This document shows positions 1-7,116 of a stretch of DNA of 35,895 nt, one piece after another. Position 1 is the first letter of the stretch; each line of letters starts with the position of its first letter. The translations under genes and the position numbers were made by a program. The DNA lies in the NCBI GenBank assembly GCA_021827995.1, contig JAKATK010000005.1, positions 42,881-78,775 of the forward strand, given 5' to 3'. The notes beneath the pieces were generated by a model. The model was not told the DNA's origin. It saw only the letters and a list, made by a program, of their open reading frames with translations, and ran no database searches. Source of the DNA: Microcaldota archaeon (GTDB lineage Archaea > Micrarchaeota > Micrarchaeia > Micrarchaeales > Micrarchaeaceae).

Positions 1-1491
1 GCCGTTACAGGCAAGCCGCCGTCGCTGTCGGCTGCAGTGTCATACGCCGTCGGAGGCGCAGCATCAGGCGGCCTGCTCGGAGAGGTCGGCATCGCTACCA
101 AGGCGTTGACAGCGACGTCTACTGCAGCAGAGACCGCAGCTTACGTAGCAGGGCAGACAGCCAAATTTGGAATTGCAATGGGAGGATTTTACGCGATAAC
201 CAACGCTGCTGTGATGAGTTATAACCAGATTTTGGCTCCGGGAACATCAAGTGCGCAAAGTAATACAAGTCTATCGGCAGTGAGACAAGGGCAATTATCA
301 ACACAACAACAGGGAGCAACGACAGCATCAAATCAATATAACTATACGCCGACAGATTATATAAACGGTGCGGTCGGCTCTTTCGCGCAGGGCTACACCT
401 TCGGCACCGAATACGCAGGCACCACGGCTACATACGCCGTTACAGGCAAGCCGCCGTCGCTGTCGGCTGCAGTGTCATACGCCGTCGGAGGCGCAGCATC
501 AGGCGGCCTGCTCGGAGAGGTCGGCATCGCTACCAAGGCGTTGACAGCGACGTCTACTGCAGGAGCGACCGCAGCTTACGTAGCAGGGCAGACAACCAAG
601 ATTGGCCTGTCGATGGGCGGCTTTTATCTGGCTGCGCATACGGGGTTGGTGCTGTATAACCAAATATCGGCCACTTCCACACAGAATACAGGAACACAGC
701 AACTCCAATCGCAAACGTCGTCAGTTCAACAATCCAATCCAACAAACTCAACATCGAATCCAAATAACTTTACGCTTTCAGGATTTATAAACGGCGCGGT
801 CGGCTCTTTTGCGCAGGGCTACACCTTCGGCACCGAATACGCAGGCACCACGGCTACATACGCCGTTACAGGCAAGCCGCCGTCGCTGTCGGCTGCAGTG
901 TCATACGCCGTCGGAGGCGCAGCATCAGGCGGCCTGCTCGGAGAGGTCGGCATCGCTACCAAGGCGTTGACAGCGACGTCTACTGCAGGAGCGACCGCAG
1001 CTTACGTAGCAGGGCAGACAACCAAAGTTGGGCTGACGATGGGTGCGTTTTATGGTCTGACATCGGCTGCTGTGACCGCATATGCTCAACTAACGGGAAC
1101 CAGCGCAACGAATACACAAACAGGAAGCCAAAGAACGCAAGTGTCGACAACACAACAAACCAATCAAACAAACTCAACATCGAATCCCAGTAACTTTACG
1201 CTTTCAAGCTTTATAAACGGTGAGGCTGGCGCGTTCGCGCAGGGCTACACATTCGGCACCGAATACGCCGGCGAGTTCGGCGCGGCCAGCGCTGCCCTGT
1301 CAACTGCAGTCAAATCGCCGTCGATATTGGTGAGCGGGACTGCGTTACTGCAGGGTTCCTTCGCGCGGCGCTGGAAAGAGCTTTTCGTATCGTCTCGACC
1401 ATCAGCGCTTGCGCCTCTTCCTTGGTGGTGCTTGACGTGTCTATCGTGTACAGAGCCGCGCCCAGGCTACCGGCTATGCGGGCGCTGGTAG
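1..1491 (+). CDS. Large Gly/Ala-rich tandem-repeat protein, 3' part only
   Basis: The frame is open from the first base of the window, so the 5' end is missing. It holds tandem modules of about 142-145 residues: a partial first copy, two full copies (periods of 435 and 426 bp, seen at the motif beginning at 1, 436 and 862) and a diverged fourth from about 1207. Each module has a conserved half, rich in Gly, Ala and aromatic residues and able to form hydrophobic helices (FAQGYTFGTEYAG, then SYAVGGAASGGLLGEVGIAT), and a variable Gln/Thr/Asn/Ser linker. I recognise no family; a secreted or surface protein is only a guess from composition. After about 1310 the frame runs antisense to adkA and turns into Trp/Cys/Arg-rich sequence unlike the repeats. 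The true C-terminus may therefore have been lost, leaving a read-through tail. Confidence 0.7.
   Translation, partial: AVTGKPPSLSAAVSYAVGGAASGGLLGEVGIATKALTATSTAAETAAYVAGQTAKFGIAMGGFYAITNAAVMSYNQILAPGTSSAQSNTSLSAVRQGQLSTQQQGATTASNQYNYTPTDYINGAVGSFAQGYTFGTEYAGTTATYAVTGKPPSLSAAVSYAVGGAASGGLLGEVGIATKALTATSTAGATAAYVAGQTTKIGLSMGGFYLAAHTGLVLYNQISATSTQNTGTQQLQSQTSSVQQSNPTNSTSNPNNFTLSGFINGAVGSFAQGYTFGTEYAGTTATYAVTGKPPSLSAAVSYAVGGAASGGLLGEVGIATKALTATSTAGATAAYVAGQTTKVGLTMGAFYGLTSAAVTAYAQLTGTSATNTQTGSQRTQVSTTQQTNQTNSTSNPSNFTLSSFINGEAGAFAQGYTFGTEYAGEFGAASAALSTAVKSPSILVSGTALLQGSFARRWKELFVSSRPSALAPLPWWCLTCLSCTEPRPGYRLCGRW
371..1026 (+). repeat. Tandem ~430-bp coding repeats with a 215-bp perfectly identical core
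   Basis: Bases 385-599 and 811-1025 are identical by eye at an offset of 426. Bases 1-126 match the corresponding part of the second copy (436-561) without a difference. The segments between these cores (about 610-785 and 1036-1205) differ strongly in sequence and length and are rich in CAA, ACA and AAC codons. Such a mosaic points to recent homogenisation (gene conversion or unequal crossover) of the cores while the linkers diversify. Confidence 0.85.
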
Positions 1492-1945
1492 ATTCGCTGG
1501 CATCTTGCTGTAGCCCTATATCTACTTCTGTCTCGCTGTCGCGGCGCCTTCCATCGTCCGCATCCCGACGACGCTTAATCTCTGCTGGGTCTGCATGAAC
1601 GCAGACAACTGCGACGACCTTCCCACGCAGAATGTCCAGGTCACTGTCTGTGAAGCCCTGGATGTAACCGCCAGTGGTCTTCACTATCGCGTGGGTGTCT
1701 ATTATCACGACATCGTCGTCCGAATCGACGAGCTCACGGAGTATCTCGCTGCGCAGCCTTGTCGCTAGTTGGTCGGCGTCGTCGCCCTTCCTTAGGAGGT
1801 CTCTGTCTTCAGCACCGGACCTCTTGAGCAGCTCGGTGCCCATGCTCACGACGGATGAGCCCGCTATACCGTCGGAAAGGCCATCGAGCGCGGTAGATTT
1901 GCCTGAACCCGGCACACCGGTAACCAGTATTATTCTTTTTGCCAC
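1310..1945 (-). CDS. adkA: Archaeal-type adenylate kinase (AdkA family)
   Basis: P-loop NTPase of 211 residues, expected to interconvert 2 ADP with ATP + AMP in the cytoplasm. The Walker A loop GVPGSGKST is at residues 10-18. The strand/Asp motif VVIIDTHA, the GYIQGF stretch and the Arg-rich lid (KRRRDADDGRRRDSET) follow the order seen in archaeal AdkA rather than in bacterial Adk. The start is GTG at 1945. A TATA-like stretch (GCTATAAACC on the minus strand, near 1995) precedes it. The recognisable domain ends about residue 190; the last ~20 residues look like an extension into the convergent repeat gene, and the two coding frames overlap by 182 bp. A related P-loop nucleotide kinase remains possible, but AdkA fits best. 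Confidence 0.8.
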   Translation of the reverse strand: MAKRIILVTGVPGSGKSTALDGLSDGIAGSSVVSMGTELLKRSGAEDRDLLRKGDDADQLATRLRSEILRELVDSDDDVVIIDTHAIVKTTGGYIQGFTDSDLDILRGKVVAVVCVHADPAEIKRRRDADDGRRRDSETEVDIGLQQDASESTSARIAGSLGAALYTIDTSSTTKEEAQALMVETIRKALSSAARRNPAVTQSRSPISTAI

Positions 1946-2015
1946 GACACCAACACCCCAATCGCGACATTCGTTATTGGCAAAGAAGGTTTATAGCGGT
2001 TGCGCGCGGCGAGCG

Positions 2016-2309
2016 TCAAAAGACTGAGCCGAGCTTGCTCTCCATGCTGTTCTCCTTGTCACGCCGGTCATCTATCTTGACCGATACGCCTATGCGCTTA
2101 ACTCCGGCCGCGAAGAGCGTATCGCTCACCTCGCGGAGCACGTCAGCCATCTCGGCGTAGTCCCTGGCCTCGAAGTCTGTGTGTGACGGCCCGAGCTTAT
2201 ATGCAACGCCGCGACGCTTGAGCACACCTATGGCTGCCTTGACATACTTGGACAGGCTCGTAGAGCCAGTGCCTATCGGCGTTACTGAGAAGCTCACCAC
2301 CAATCGCAT
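2016..2309 (-). CDS. MTH1187/YkoF-type thiamine-binding protein (UPF0045)
   Basis: Small protein of 97 residues with the family pattern: an N-terminal strand VVSFSVTPIGTGSTSLSKYV, a central YKLGPSHTDFEA and a C-terminal ferredoxin-like half ending in GVKRIGVSVKIDDR. Members are small, usually tetrameric cytosolic proteins that bind thiamine or its pyrimidine precursor; the ligand here is inferred from the family. The ATG at 2309 lies about 26 bp downstream of a TATA-like CGCTTAAATAG on the minus strand, which would give a nearly leaderless mRNA. It is divergent from the isochorismatase-like gene. Confidence 0.75.
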   Translation of the reverse strand: MRLVVSFSVTPIGTGSTSLSKYVKAAIGVLKRRGVAYKLGPSHTDFEARDYAEMADVLREVSDTLFAAGVKRIGVSVKIDDRRDKENSMESKLGSVF

Positions 2310-2420
2310 GCTTTTTTATCTGGACCAATCTATTTAAGCGCGACGCGTAGCGCGGAATCGTGCATTTGGCACGCAATGCGTAAAAACTTTGGCGGCGCAA
2401 CGCGTACAGTGGTGTGTTAC

Positions 2421-3005
2421 GTGAAGAACATAAAATTGAACCCCAGCAAGACCGCACTTGTAGTAATAGACCTGCAGAAGGGCATCGCGAGGGCCGACAG
2501 GAAGCTCGAGCCCCACGCGCTGGATGAGGTAGTGAACAATGCGGCGATACTGGCAGTGGCCTGCAGGCGCGTGGGCGCGAAGGTCTTCCTGGTACACGTT
2601 ACTAGCAGCGATGGAAAGGACATGCTCAAGCCCTTGCTGGACGAGGAGCAGCAGTGGGGCGGGCGCTCGGCACCGGACTGGGCCGAATTCATAGACGAGT
2701 TGGCCCCCACGGACAAGGATATAGTCATAACAAAGAGGCAGTGGGGCGCCTTCCACGGCACCGAGCTCGACCTGCAGCTGAGGCGTCGCGGAATCGACAC
2801 GATAGTGCTGTGCGGGATAGCGACCAACATAGGCGTAGAGACCACAGCCAGGGAGGCCTACCAGCACGGCTACAACCTGGTCCTAGTCGAGGATGCGATG
2901 AACGCCATGTCTGGGGCTGAGCACGATGCCTCGTTCAGGTTCATATTCCCGCGCATAGGCCTGGTAAGGAGCACGAGGCAGACGCTGTCGATGCTGGGCG
3001 CGTGA
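2421..3005 (+). CDS. Isochorismatase/nicotinamidase-like hydrolase with Cys-to-Gly at the nucleophile position
   Basis: Isochorismatase-fold protein of about 195 residues. The family Asp is in VVIDLQKG near the N-terminus and the family Lys in VITKRQWGAF. The loop that normally carries the nucleophilic Cys reads GIATNIGVETTARE, with Gly where amidases such as nicotinamidase have Cys (usual pattern ATN-x-CVE). True isochorismatases (EntB, PhzD) also have Gly there and cleave a vinyl ether rather than an amide, so an amidase role is unlikely by the classical mechanism; the substrate is unknown. I prefer the GTG at 2421, which gives MKNIKLNPSKTALVVID. An in-frame ATG at 2376 would add 15 residues unlike the family. 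Confidence 0.75.
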   Translation: MKNIKLNPSKTALVVIDLQKGIARADRKLEPHALDEVVNNAAILAVACRRVGAKVFLVHVTSSDGKDMLKPLLDEEQQWGGRSAPDWAEFIDELAPTDKDIVITKRQWGAFHGTELDLQLRRRGIDTIVLCGIATNIGVETTAREAYQHGYNLVLVEDAMNAMSGAEHDASFRFIFPRIGLVRSTRQTLSMLGA

Positions 3006-3020
3006 TGCCACTGGCAGTTC

Positions 3021-3425
3021 TTACAGCCGCTTTGTGGCCTCATCGACGGCCTTGTGCTGGTACAGGAAGACCGCCTCTTTCAGCGTCCTCAACGATAGAG
3101 TGGCGCACTTGAGCCTAGCCGGACCAGGATCTATTCCGATGAGCGTCACGATGTCCGGCACGCCTAGAGCCTCTATCTCGGCGAGGCTCTTGCCCTTGAC
3201 CGACTCTGTCAGCTTGCCGGCAGTACCCATGCTTATGACGCAGCCGGAGCCCTCGAACTTGACGTCCTTGAGCGCGCCTCCGCCTACCTTCACGTATATT
3301 GTCAGCTCGTCGCCGCACAGAGGGTTATCATTATGCACGTGCACGTCAGCGTCGCTGAGTGACCCCTTGTTGTGTGGGTGCTCGTACTCGTCGATCAGCT
3401 CGTCCGCGTATATGTTTTCTGACAT
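3021..3425 (-). CDS. sufU: SufU/IscU-type Fe-S scaffold or sulfur-transfer protein
   Basis: 134-residue member of the NifU N-terminal (IscU/SufU) family, last gene of the suf operon. It keeps the three cluster/zinc Cys and the Asp: C37 and D39 in NPLCGDEL, C62 in GSGCVIS, and C107 in LKCATL. The helix after the second Cys reads MGTAGKLTE where most family members have a QASAS-like stretch. The IscU LPPVK motif is absent and the tail after C107 is short. In SufU-type systems the protein accepts persulfide sulfur from SufS and passes it to SufBCD. It starts 4 bp after the sufS stop, so translation is probably coupled. Confidence 0.85.
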   Translation of the reverse strand: MSENIYADELIDEYEHPHNKGSLSDADVHVHNDNPLCGDELTIYVKVGGGALKDVKFEGSGCVISMGTAGKLTESVKGKSLAEIEALGVPDIVTLIGIDPGPARLKCATLSLRTLKEAVFLYQHKAVDEATKRL

Positions 3426-3429
3426 GCGA

Positions 3430-4683
3430 TCAGTCCTTTATCCTCATGATCCTCTTGACTACGCCTACGGCGTCGACCACGCGGTCCACGTCCTCCTTCG
3501 TGTTGTATATGTAGAAGCTCATCCTAGATAACGCTTTCTCTGTCACTAGCTGCGTCACGAGAGGCATAGCACAGTGGTGGCCCGCCCGTATCGCTATGCC
3601 CTCCCTATCGAATATCGTGGCGACATCATGGGGGTGCACGCCCTTTATCGCGAATGCCATTACCCCGGACCTGTTTTCAATGTCGCTGGCCGGTGGCCCG
3701 AAGACGCTCACAGCATTGATTTCCGAAAACCTGTCCATCGCGTACCTGGTGAGCTCCTGCTCGTGCTCGCGAACGCTGTCCATGCCGATGCCGTCCAGAT
3801 AGTCCAATGCTGCACCAAGACCGATCGCGCCTTCTATGTTGCTAGTCCCAGCCTCGAACTTCCATGGCAGGTCGTTCCATGTTGCCCCGTGCATGCTGAC
3901 GCTGCGTATCATGTCGCCGCCCCCTAGAACTGGCTCCATCGCTTCGAGTAGCTCGCGCCTACCGTAGAGCGCGCCTATGCCCGTGGGTGCAAGCATCTTG
4001 TGGCCAGAGAGTGCCATGAAGTCGCAGCCTATGGCAGCGACGTCGACCCGCATGTGCGGCACGGACTGTGCCCCGTCGATAAGAACCGTGGCGCCACACT
4101 CGTGAGCCAGCTTGGTTATGCGCTTGACGTCGTTCACTGTGCCAAGCACGTTAGACACATGCGTGACTGACACCAGTTTGGGCGACTTCTCGAGCTTCGC
4201 CTCGAGGTCCTCCATGTCCAGGTACGCCATGCCGTGCGTCAACTTCACGTAGTCGAGCACCGCGCCCTTTCTCTTGGCGAGCATCTGCCATGGCACTATG
4301 TTGCTGTGGTGCTCCATTTCTGTTATTAGTATGTGGTCCCCGCTCTTTATGTTGCGCTCACCCCACGAGAGCGCGACCAGGTTGAGTGCCTCTGTGGCGT
4401 TCCTGACGTAGATCGTTTCCTCGATGCCATGCGCGCCTATGAACTTGGCAAGCTTCTCCTTAGATGCTATGAACGCATCGGTTGCCCTCTCTGATATCTC
4501 GTAAACTCCGCGGTTTATGTTGGCGTTGTACGTGTTGTAGTAGTCTACAATAGCATCTATCACGCTCTTCGGTTTCTGCGATGTGGCGGCGCTGTCAAGG
4601 TAGACGAACCTCTTACCGTGAGAGGCGGTGCTGAGTATCGGGAAGTCGCGCCTTATGCGCTCAGCATCGAACAATGAAAGCAC
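3430..4683 (-). CDS. sufS: Cysteine desulfurase SufS
   Basis: PLP-dependent class V aminotransferase-fold enzyme of 417 residues that removes sulfur from L-cysteine as an enzyme persulfide for Fe-S cluster assembly. Visible residues are H126 in the EMEHHSN motif that stacks on PLP, the Asp of LIDGAQSVPH (D203), the PLP Schiff-base Lys K229 in SGHKMLAPTGIG, and catalytic C371 in RAGHHCAMPL. The short RAGHHC loop is typical of group II (SufS) desulfurases. The start is a GTG at 4683, immediately after the sufC TAG, so translation is probably coupled. Length is normal and all key residues are present. Confidence 0.93.
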   Translation of the reverse strand: MLSLFDAERIRRDFPILSTASHGKRFVYLDSAATSQKPKSVIDAIVDYYNTYNANINRGVYEISERATDAFIASKEKLAKFIGAHGIEETIYVRNATEALNLVALSWGERNIKSGDHILITEMEHHSNIVPWQMLAKRKGAVLDYVKLTHGMAYLDMEDLEAKLEKSPKLVSVTHVSNVLGTVNDVKRITKLAHECGATVLIDGAQSVPHMRVDVAAIGCDFMALSGHKMLAPTGIGALYGRRELLEAMEPVLGGGDMIRSVSMHGATWNDLPWKFEAGTSNIEGAIGLGAALDYLDGIGMDSVREHEQELTRYAMDRFSEINAVSVFGPPASDIENRSGVMAFAIKGVHPHDVATIFDREGIAIRAGHHCAMPLVTQLVTEKALSRMSFYIYNTKEDVDRVVDAVGVVKRIMRIKD

Positions 4684-5427
4684 CTACCTTGCCGTAAACG
4701 ACTCGTAGCCGTCGCGTTCGACCCTGTTTATGAGCTCTGGACCGCCCTCAGCAACTATGCGGCCATCTGCCATAACATGAACGAACCGCGGCTTCATGTT
4801 GTCCAGTATTCTCTTGTAGTGGGTTATAAGAAGCACGCTCATCTTCCTTTCTTCGGCTATACTGCCTATGTTCTCTGCGACAATCCTTAACGCATCTACG
4901 TCAAGGCCGGAGTCCGGCTCGTCTAGTATCGCCAACCTGATGGCATCCTTGAGCACAGAGAGCTGCAGGACCTCGGACTTTTTCTTCTCGCCGCCGGAGA
5001 ATCCCTGGTTAAGCGCACGGTTGATTATCTCCTCGCTCATCCTGAGCTTCTTTATGTTCTCCTTTATGCCGTCCATTAACTGCTTGACCCCGACGCTGCT
5101 GTCGGTGAGCGCGCCCTTGGCCGTGCGCAGGAAGTTTATGAAGTTCACACCCTCTATCTCAATCGGATTCTGGAACAGCATGAAGAGGCCGAGCTTCGCG
5201 CGCTTGTCGGTGCTCAGCGCCACTATGCTCTTGCCATCGACCAGTATGTCGCCACCAGTGATCCTGTACTTTGGGTGCCCCATTATGACCTTTGCCAGCG
5301 TGGTCTTGCCAGACCCGTTTGGACCCATTATCACGTGGAACTCACCGTCGCCAACGTGCAGGTTTATACCCTTTATTATGTCAGTGTCACCGGCAGAGAC
5401 ACGAAGGTTCTTTATCTCAAGTACCAT
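4684..5427 (-). CDS. sufC: Fe-S assembly ATPase SufC
   Basis: Soluble ABC-type ATPase of 247 residues that powers the SufBCD scaffold. Walker A GPNGSGKTT is at 35-43, the Q-loop FQNP at about 85-88, the ABC signature FSGGE at 143-147, and Walker B LAILDEPDSGLD ends in catalytic E170. The switch His is in LLITHYKR. The KKKSEVLQ stretch after the signature and the absence of membrane segments are typical of SufC rather than of transporters. It lies between the HTH regulator (11 bp upstream) and sufS (no gap). Confidence 0.93.
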   Translation of the reverse strand: MVLEIKNLRVSAGDTDIIKGINLHVGDGEFHVIMGPNGSGKTTLAKVIMGHPKYRITGGDILVDGKSIVALSTDKRAKLGLFMLFQNPIEIEGVNFINFLRTAKGALTDSSVGVKQLMDGIKENIKKLRMSEEIINRALNQGFSGGEKKKSEVLQLSVLKDAIRLAILDEPDSGLDVDALRIVAENIGSIAEERKMSVLLITHYKRILDNMKPRFVHVMADGRIVAEGGPELINRVERDGYESFTAR

Positions 5428-5438
5428 TCAAACACCTA

Positions 5439-5750
5439 CTACTTTACCATGATGCCGCAATCGAACTTTACCTCTGACTGGCACAGCGCACACTTGTACC
5501 TCTGCGCGCCTTCGGAATCACCAGCGAGCAGGCGCCTGACGTAGGCATCGAGCTTCTCCTTATCCATCCTCTGGCCCGAAGGCATTGTCTTGCCGCTGAT
5601 GTATTTGCTCACTGCGGCCTGAGTGACCCCGAGCATCTGCGCTATACGCTGCTGTCTTATTCCGTACCTGACTGCCATCAGCCTGGCGGCGTCAGCTCTT
5701 ACCAGCGGAAAGACTTCGCGCCTCACCCTGTCGTAGTTTGATTGGGCCAT
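5439..5750 (-). CDS. HTH transcriptional regulator with C-terminal Cys cluster, inside the suf operon
   Basis: 103 residues. Residues about 34-55 (RIAQMLGVTQAAVSKYISGK) form a clear helix-turn-helix like that of archaeal COG2522-type regulators. The C-terminus carries C87, C90 and C98 (KCALCQ then DCGIM), a CxxC-x7-C pattern that could bind an Fe-S cluster or zinc. The gene sits between sufD (10 bp) and sufC (11 bp) in the same direction, so it is almost certainly co-transcribed. The inference is an autoregulator that senses Fe-S status, as bacterial SufR or IscR do, although it is not a homologue of either by visible sequence. Its likely site is the palindrome at 8552-8570. Confidence 0.75.
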   Translation of the reverse strand: MAQSNYDRVRREVFPLVRADAARLMAVRYGIRQQRIAQMLGVTQAAVSKYISGKTMPSGQRMDKEKLDAYVRRLLAGDSEGAQRYKCALCQSEVKFDCGIMVK

Positions 5751-5760
5751 TCGATTACCA

Positions 5761-7116
5761 TTACGTCACTGATCCGGCCTGCTGCCTGAATTTGTAGTGC
5801 TCGTACATCTCGTTGATTCCGCGCTGCGTCATGCTGCCGAGGAGCACGTCGTCCTCGGTTATCCTTGGCACGTGGCCGAAGCCCAGGCCGTCGAGCTTCT
5901 CCTTCACCATGGCGAGAGACATCACCTTCATCATGCTGTCCTCCATCTTATAGAGCGTCTCGGCGAAGAAGCCAGTTAGAACGAGCCTGTTCGCCAGCGA
6001 TCCTGGTATTCCCCTTGCGGCGAGATAGAACAGCGATTCCTCGCTCACCTGTGCGGTCGCTGATGAGTGCGTTGCCTTTACCTCGCTCTCGTCTATAGCC
6101 ATCGAAGGCAGCGACTCTATCTTCGCACCCTTATCCACTATGAGACCACGCTCGCTAACGTATGATCTGGAGCCCTTGGCGCCGTAGTCAATCCTGGCGA
6201 AGCCCTTGAGCAGACAGAGCGATGAGTCCTTGACGGCGGCCTTCGACTCTAGAAGCGTGTTGGACTCCTCTGCGGCGTTGCGCACCACGGTGTTTATGTC
6301 GAACTTCTGGTCCGACGAGCTGAAAGCCAGCTCGCGCACCTCTATGTTGCTTGACCTGCCAACTGCGGATACATTGTTCTTTGACCTCACCATTCTGCCG
6401 CCGTTGTATACGAAGTTGATGCGCATGGAGGAGCCCTCTCCTGCCAGGCCCTTGCAGAAGTTGAGAACCTTGGTGCTTGGACCCTCGTTGTGTACTATGC
6501 CGAGCTCTACAGACGAGTAATTGTCGGAACTTATCTCGTTCATGATTCCGAGAAGCGAGTGCTCCGCGGTCTTCGAGTGCATGAACTCCGTCAGCTTCAG
6601 CTTGGCGTTCTTGCCAACGCGTATCAGGACCTGTGTGACCAGTGGCGACTCGGTGTTCACGAAGGCGATGTTTATATGTGCCTTCTTACCTTCAGGTACA
6701 TCGATCACGACGAACTCTCTGGTGTTGGCATGGATCAGCGCGGCAAACTTGTCCTCTGTGTTACTGTGCATCTTCCTGTTTATGAGTTCGTAGCCCAGCT
6801 CATCCGGCGACACGAGGCTCACAACGGACGGATTCGACAGTATGCTGCTGGTGCTGCCTATGGCAGCATCGAATCTTAGCTCTTCAACCGCGTTCAGGTC
6901 TTTGGACAGGGCCCCGTAAGCCTCCCTGAATCTCCTAGATTCCCCATCGACATCGGTGCTGGCCCTTATCTCCTTGCCTAGCTGCAGGTTTATGTGATTA
7001 CGTGTGTAGAGCGGGTCCATCTCCTCCGGCAGGCTCTTGTAAGCCTCGACGGCGCTATCCCTGAACTCTTCGTAGTTCGTCATATCAATCGGCAGTGCTG
7101 TGGGTTTACGCGTCAA
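5761..7116 (-). CDS. sufD: SufD-like subunit of the SufBCD Fe-S scaffold
   Basis: 451-residue SufB/SufD-family beta-helix protein and partner of SufB and SufC. The N-terminal half is alpha-helical (YEEFRDSAVEAYKSLPEEMDPLYTR). The C-terminal family block SEVKATHSSATAQVSEESLFYLAARGIPGSLANRLVLTGFF contains the conserved His and Ser/Glu pattern. Compared with SufB it lacks the RCD-type Cys, as expected of SufD. The longest reading starts at a TTG (7116) overlapping the sufB stop in a TTGA arrangement. An ATG at 7083 gives MTNYEEF and would shorten the protein by 11 residues; both are plausible. Confidence 0.88.
   Translation of the reverse strand: MTRKPTALPIDMTNYEEFRDSAVEAYKSLPEEMDPLYTRNHINLQLGKEIRASTDVDGESRRFREAYGALSKDLNAVEELRFDAAIGSTSSILSNPSVVSLVSPDELGYELINRKMHSNTEDKFAALIHANTREFVVIDVPEGKKAHINIAFVNTESPLVTQVLIRVGKNAKLKLTEFMHSKTAEHSLLGIMNEISSDNYSSVELGIVHNEGPSTKVLNFCKGLAGEGSSMRINFVYNGGRMVRSKNNVSAVGRSSNIEVRELAFSSSDQKFDINTVVRNAAEESNTLLESKAAVKDSSLCLLKGFARIDYGAKGSRSYVSERGLIVDKGAKIESLPSMAIDESEVKATHSSATAQVSEESLFYLAARGIPGSLANRLVLTGFFAETLYKMEDSMMKVMSLAMVKEKLDGLGFGHVPRITEDDVLLGSMTQRGINEMYEHYKFRQQAGSVT

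Noticed and set aside
1-1310. CRISPR array suggested by regular repeats
   Set aside because: The repeat units are ~430 bp, coding and in frame; there are no short direct repeats with unique spacers anywhere in the window and no cas genes.
2334-2867. Long minus-strand open frame opposite the isochorismatase-like gene
   Set aside because: It is the shadow of a clear family member on the plus strand; its own translation matches nothing and is rich in unlikely residues.
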